From assembly GCF_009914765.1 (NCBI RefSeq), contig NZ_WYDS01000002.1, forward strand, positions 176,852 through 240,851: 64,000 bases of DNA, in the 5' to 3' direction. A program made the translations under genes and the position numbers. The notes under the pieces are model-generated. The model worked only from the letters and a program-made list of their open reading frames with translations. It did not search any database and was not told the DNA's origin. This DNA is from Halodesulfovibrio sp. MK-HDV. Its GTDB lineage: Bacteria; Desulfobacterota; Desulfovibrionia; Desulfovibrionales; Desulfovibrionaceae. Shown here in pieces: positions 62,934-64,000 of the stretch. Every line of letters starts with the position of its first letter. Within the stretch, counting starts at the first letter, position 1.

Positions 62934-64000
62934 CTAAACAGATTCGTGTGCAGTACGTGCGATGAGGTCGTTCTGGAGATCTGGGGACAGATCTACGAAG
63001 TATGCAGAGTAACCTGCGATACGAACGATAAGGCTACGGTATTTTTCTGGATCTTTCTGAGCAGCAACCAAGGTATCTTTGTTGATAACGTTGAACTGTA
63101 CGTGCCAGAGTTTAAGGTCGCAGAAAGTACGGATGAAGGATACGAGTTTATCGGTACCTTCTTCGCCTTCAACACACTTCGGAGTGAACTTGATGTTCAA
63201 CATACGAGCAGCGCGATCGCGGTGGCCGTAGTTTTTAGAAGTGTAGTTAGAAAGAAGAACTGCGGTAGGACCGTTGTGGTCAGCACCGTGAGATGCTGAT
63301 GAACCGTCAGAGAGAGCAGTCCAAGCAAGACGACCGTTAGGAGATGCACCAACTACTTTACCGAAAGGTACGTGGGAGGTGAACGGTACGTAACGTACGT
63401 CGTTGTGCATGCCGAGTTCTTTAGCGTATTTCTGACCGTAGAGAACGTTGAGGCTATCAACTTTGTTCGCTACTTCATCAGCGTACACGTCGTCGTTGCC
63501 GTAGCAAGGAGCGGTCATGAGGAGCTGACGAACGTCTTCTTTACCTTCGAAGTTGCAATCACAAGCTTCGATAACTTCTTTCATAGTAAGTTTTTTGTCT
63601 TCGAAAACGAGTTTCTTGATAGCGCAGAGTGAGTCTACGAGAGTACCAAGGCCCATGTGCTCGAAGTAACCCATGTTGATTCCTTCAGGAATCTGTGGGG
63701 TATGGAGATCAACACAATGCTTCATGCAGAGATCGTGCATTGCGGAACCCATTGGCTGAGCAAAGTGCTTAGCACGAAGGTTGTTGATCACGTACTGCTG
63801 GTAGAATGCAGTCTTGAGGAAGTGGTGATGCTGTTTTTCATAAGCATTCCAGAATTCGTCCCAAGAGTTCATTTCGAGTGGGTTGCCGGTTTCGAGGCCG
63901 AGAACTTCATCGCCATGTTTGAGCATTTTGCCGTTGTGCAGAACCATTTCGAGAGCTGCTACGAAGTTGATGTATGCACCACCGGATGTGTATGTGTCGC
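62934..64000 (-). CDS. Glycyl radical enzyme, C-terminal part (window cuts the 5' end)
   Basis: About 355 codons, open to the right edge. The glycyl radical motif is near the C terminus: [20 protein letters not shown], with the glycine at 63012-63014. Earlier blocks include [18 protein letters not shown] and [15 protein letters not shown]. The active-site C-x-E region lies outside. In a sulfate reducer isethionate sulfite-lyase is the first candidate; hydroxyproline dehydratase fits less well since the GGARYN-like stretch of that enzyme is not seen here ([19 protein letters not shown] instead). Choline lyase has a different RVSGYAV-type end. The assignment remains open. Codon use is biased, suggesting high expression. 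Confidence 0.85.
   Translation of the reverse strand, partial: DTYTSGGAYINFVAALEMVLHNGKMLKHGDEVLGLETGNPLEMNSWDEFWNAYEKQHHHFLKTAFYQQYVINNLRAKHFAQPMGSAMHDLCMKHCVDLHTPQIPEGINMGYFEHMGLGTLVDSLCAIKKLVFEDKKLTMKEVIEACDCNFEGKEDVRQLLMTAPCYGNDDVYADEVANKVDSLNVLYGQKYAKELGMHNDVRYVPFTSHVPFGKVVGASPNGRLAWTALSDGSSASHGADHNGPTAVLLSNYTSKNYGHRDRAARMLNIKFTPKCVEGEEGTDKLVSFIRTFCDLKLWHVQFNVINKDTLVAAQKDPEKYRSLIVRIAGYSAYFVDLSPDLQNDLIARTAHESV

Noticed and set aside
62934-64000. Choline trimethylamine-lyase or hydroxyproline dehydratase
   Set aside because: The end RIAGYSAYF differs from the RVSGYAV-type of choline lyases, and the GGARYN block of hydroxyproline dehydratase is absent; left as unassigned with isethionate lyase as first guess.

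Overview
The window most likely comes from the chromosome of a marine, moderately low-GC sulfate-reducing bacterium of the Desulfovibrionaceae, probably Halodesulfovibrio or a close relative. This is inferred from gene content: two Desulfovibrio-type homotrimeric porins, a two-subunit Tat-exported selenocysteine formate dehydrogenase, an ADP-forming acyl-CoA synthetase next to a fused indolepyruvate:ferredoxin oxidoreductase, and a glycyl radical enzyme. No rRNA, tRNA, CRISPR array, prophage or insertion sequence was seen.

Layout. 0-2 kb: a MarR regulator with a perfect palindrome in its promoter, followed by DUF169 and ABM-family genes. 2-6 kb: a porin paralogue, a PAS-PAS-GGDEF cyclase and a membrane-anchored DsrE fusion. 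6-15.5 kb: an amino-acid oxidation module made of a tyrosine/tryptophan-type permease (3' end frameshifted), an amino acid dehydrogenase, an ADP-forming acyl-CoA synthetase, fused IorA-IorB and a GntR/FCD regulator. Together these could take amino acids to 2-oxo acids, acyl-CoA and acid plus ATP. 15.8-23.6 kb: an RND efflux operon (TolC-like, adaptor, pump) followed by its own two-component pair. 23.8-25 kb: a GGCAGTA heptamer tandem repeat and an outer-membrane barrel. 25.5-33.6 kb: ModE-like regulator, fdhA (in-frame UGA for selenocysteine), fdhB, fdhE, fdhD and a FmdE/molybdopterin-binding protein.

34-45 kb: small flavin-binding protein, frameshifted YhcH-family gene, Sel1-repeat protein, the major porin, a NarL-type regulator whose receiver lacks the phospho-acceptor aspartate, TetR, AzlCD with a divergent MocR-type regulator, and a chemoreceptor. 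45.5-52.5 kb: a dipeptide/oligopeptide ABC transporter (five genes) divergent from an M20 peptidase. 52.5-53.1 kb: GC-rich intergenic repeats.

53.1-62.8 kb is the least ordinary part. A sodium:solute symporter with a 38-aa accessory peptide, RidA, a three-subunit FAD/[2Fe-2S] amino acid (or opine/imino acid) dehydrogenase of the HcnABC/D-hydroxyproline dehydrogenase type, an Asp/Glu-racemase-family protein and a SnoaL-like protein all read leftward. An AcoR-like sigma-54 activator lies immediately upstream. A good -24/-12 promoter precedes the symporter, and four copies of a TGTAAC-N5-GTTACA dyad lie around the activator gene. The racemase leader can fold into nested hairpins followed by a terminator-like hairpin beside the ribosome binding site. 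The simplest reading is an inducible uptake-and-oxidation pathway for an unidentified amine or amino acid. The window ends inside a glycyl radical enzyme gene whose 5' part is missing.
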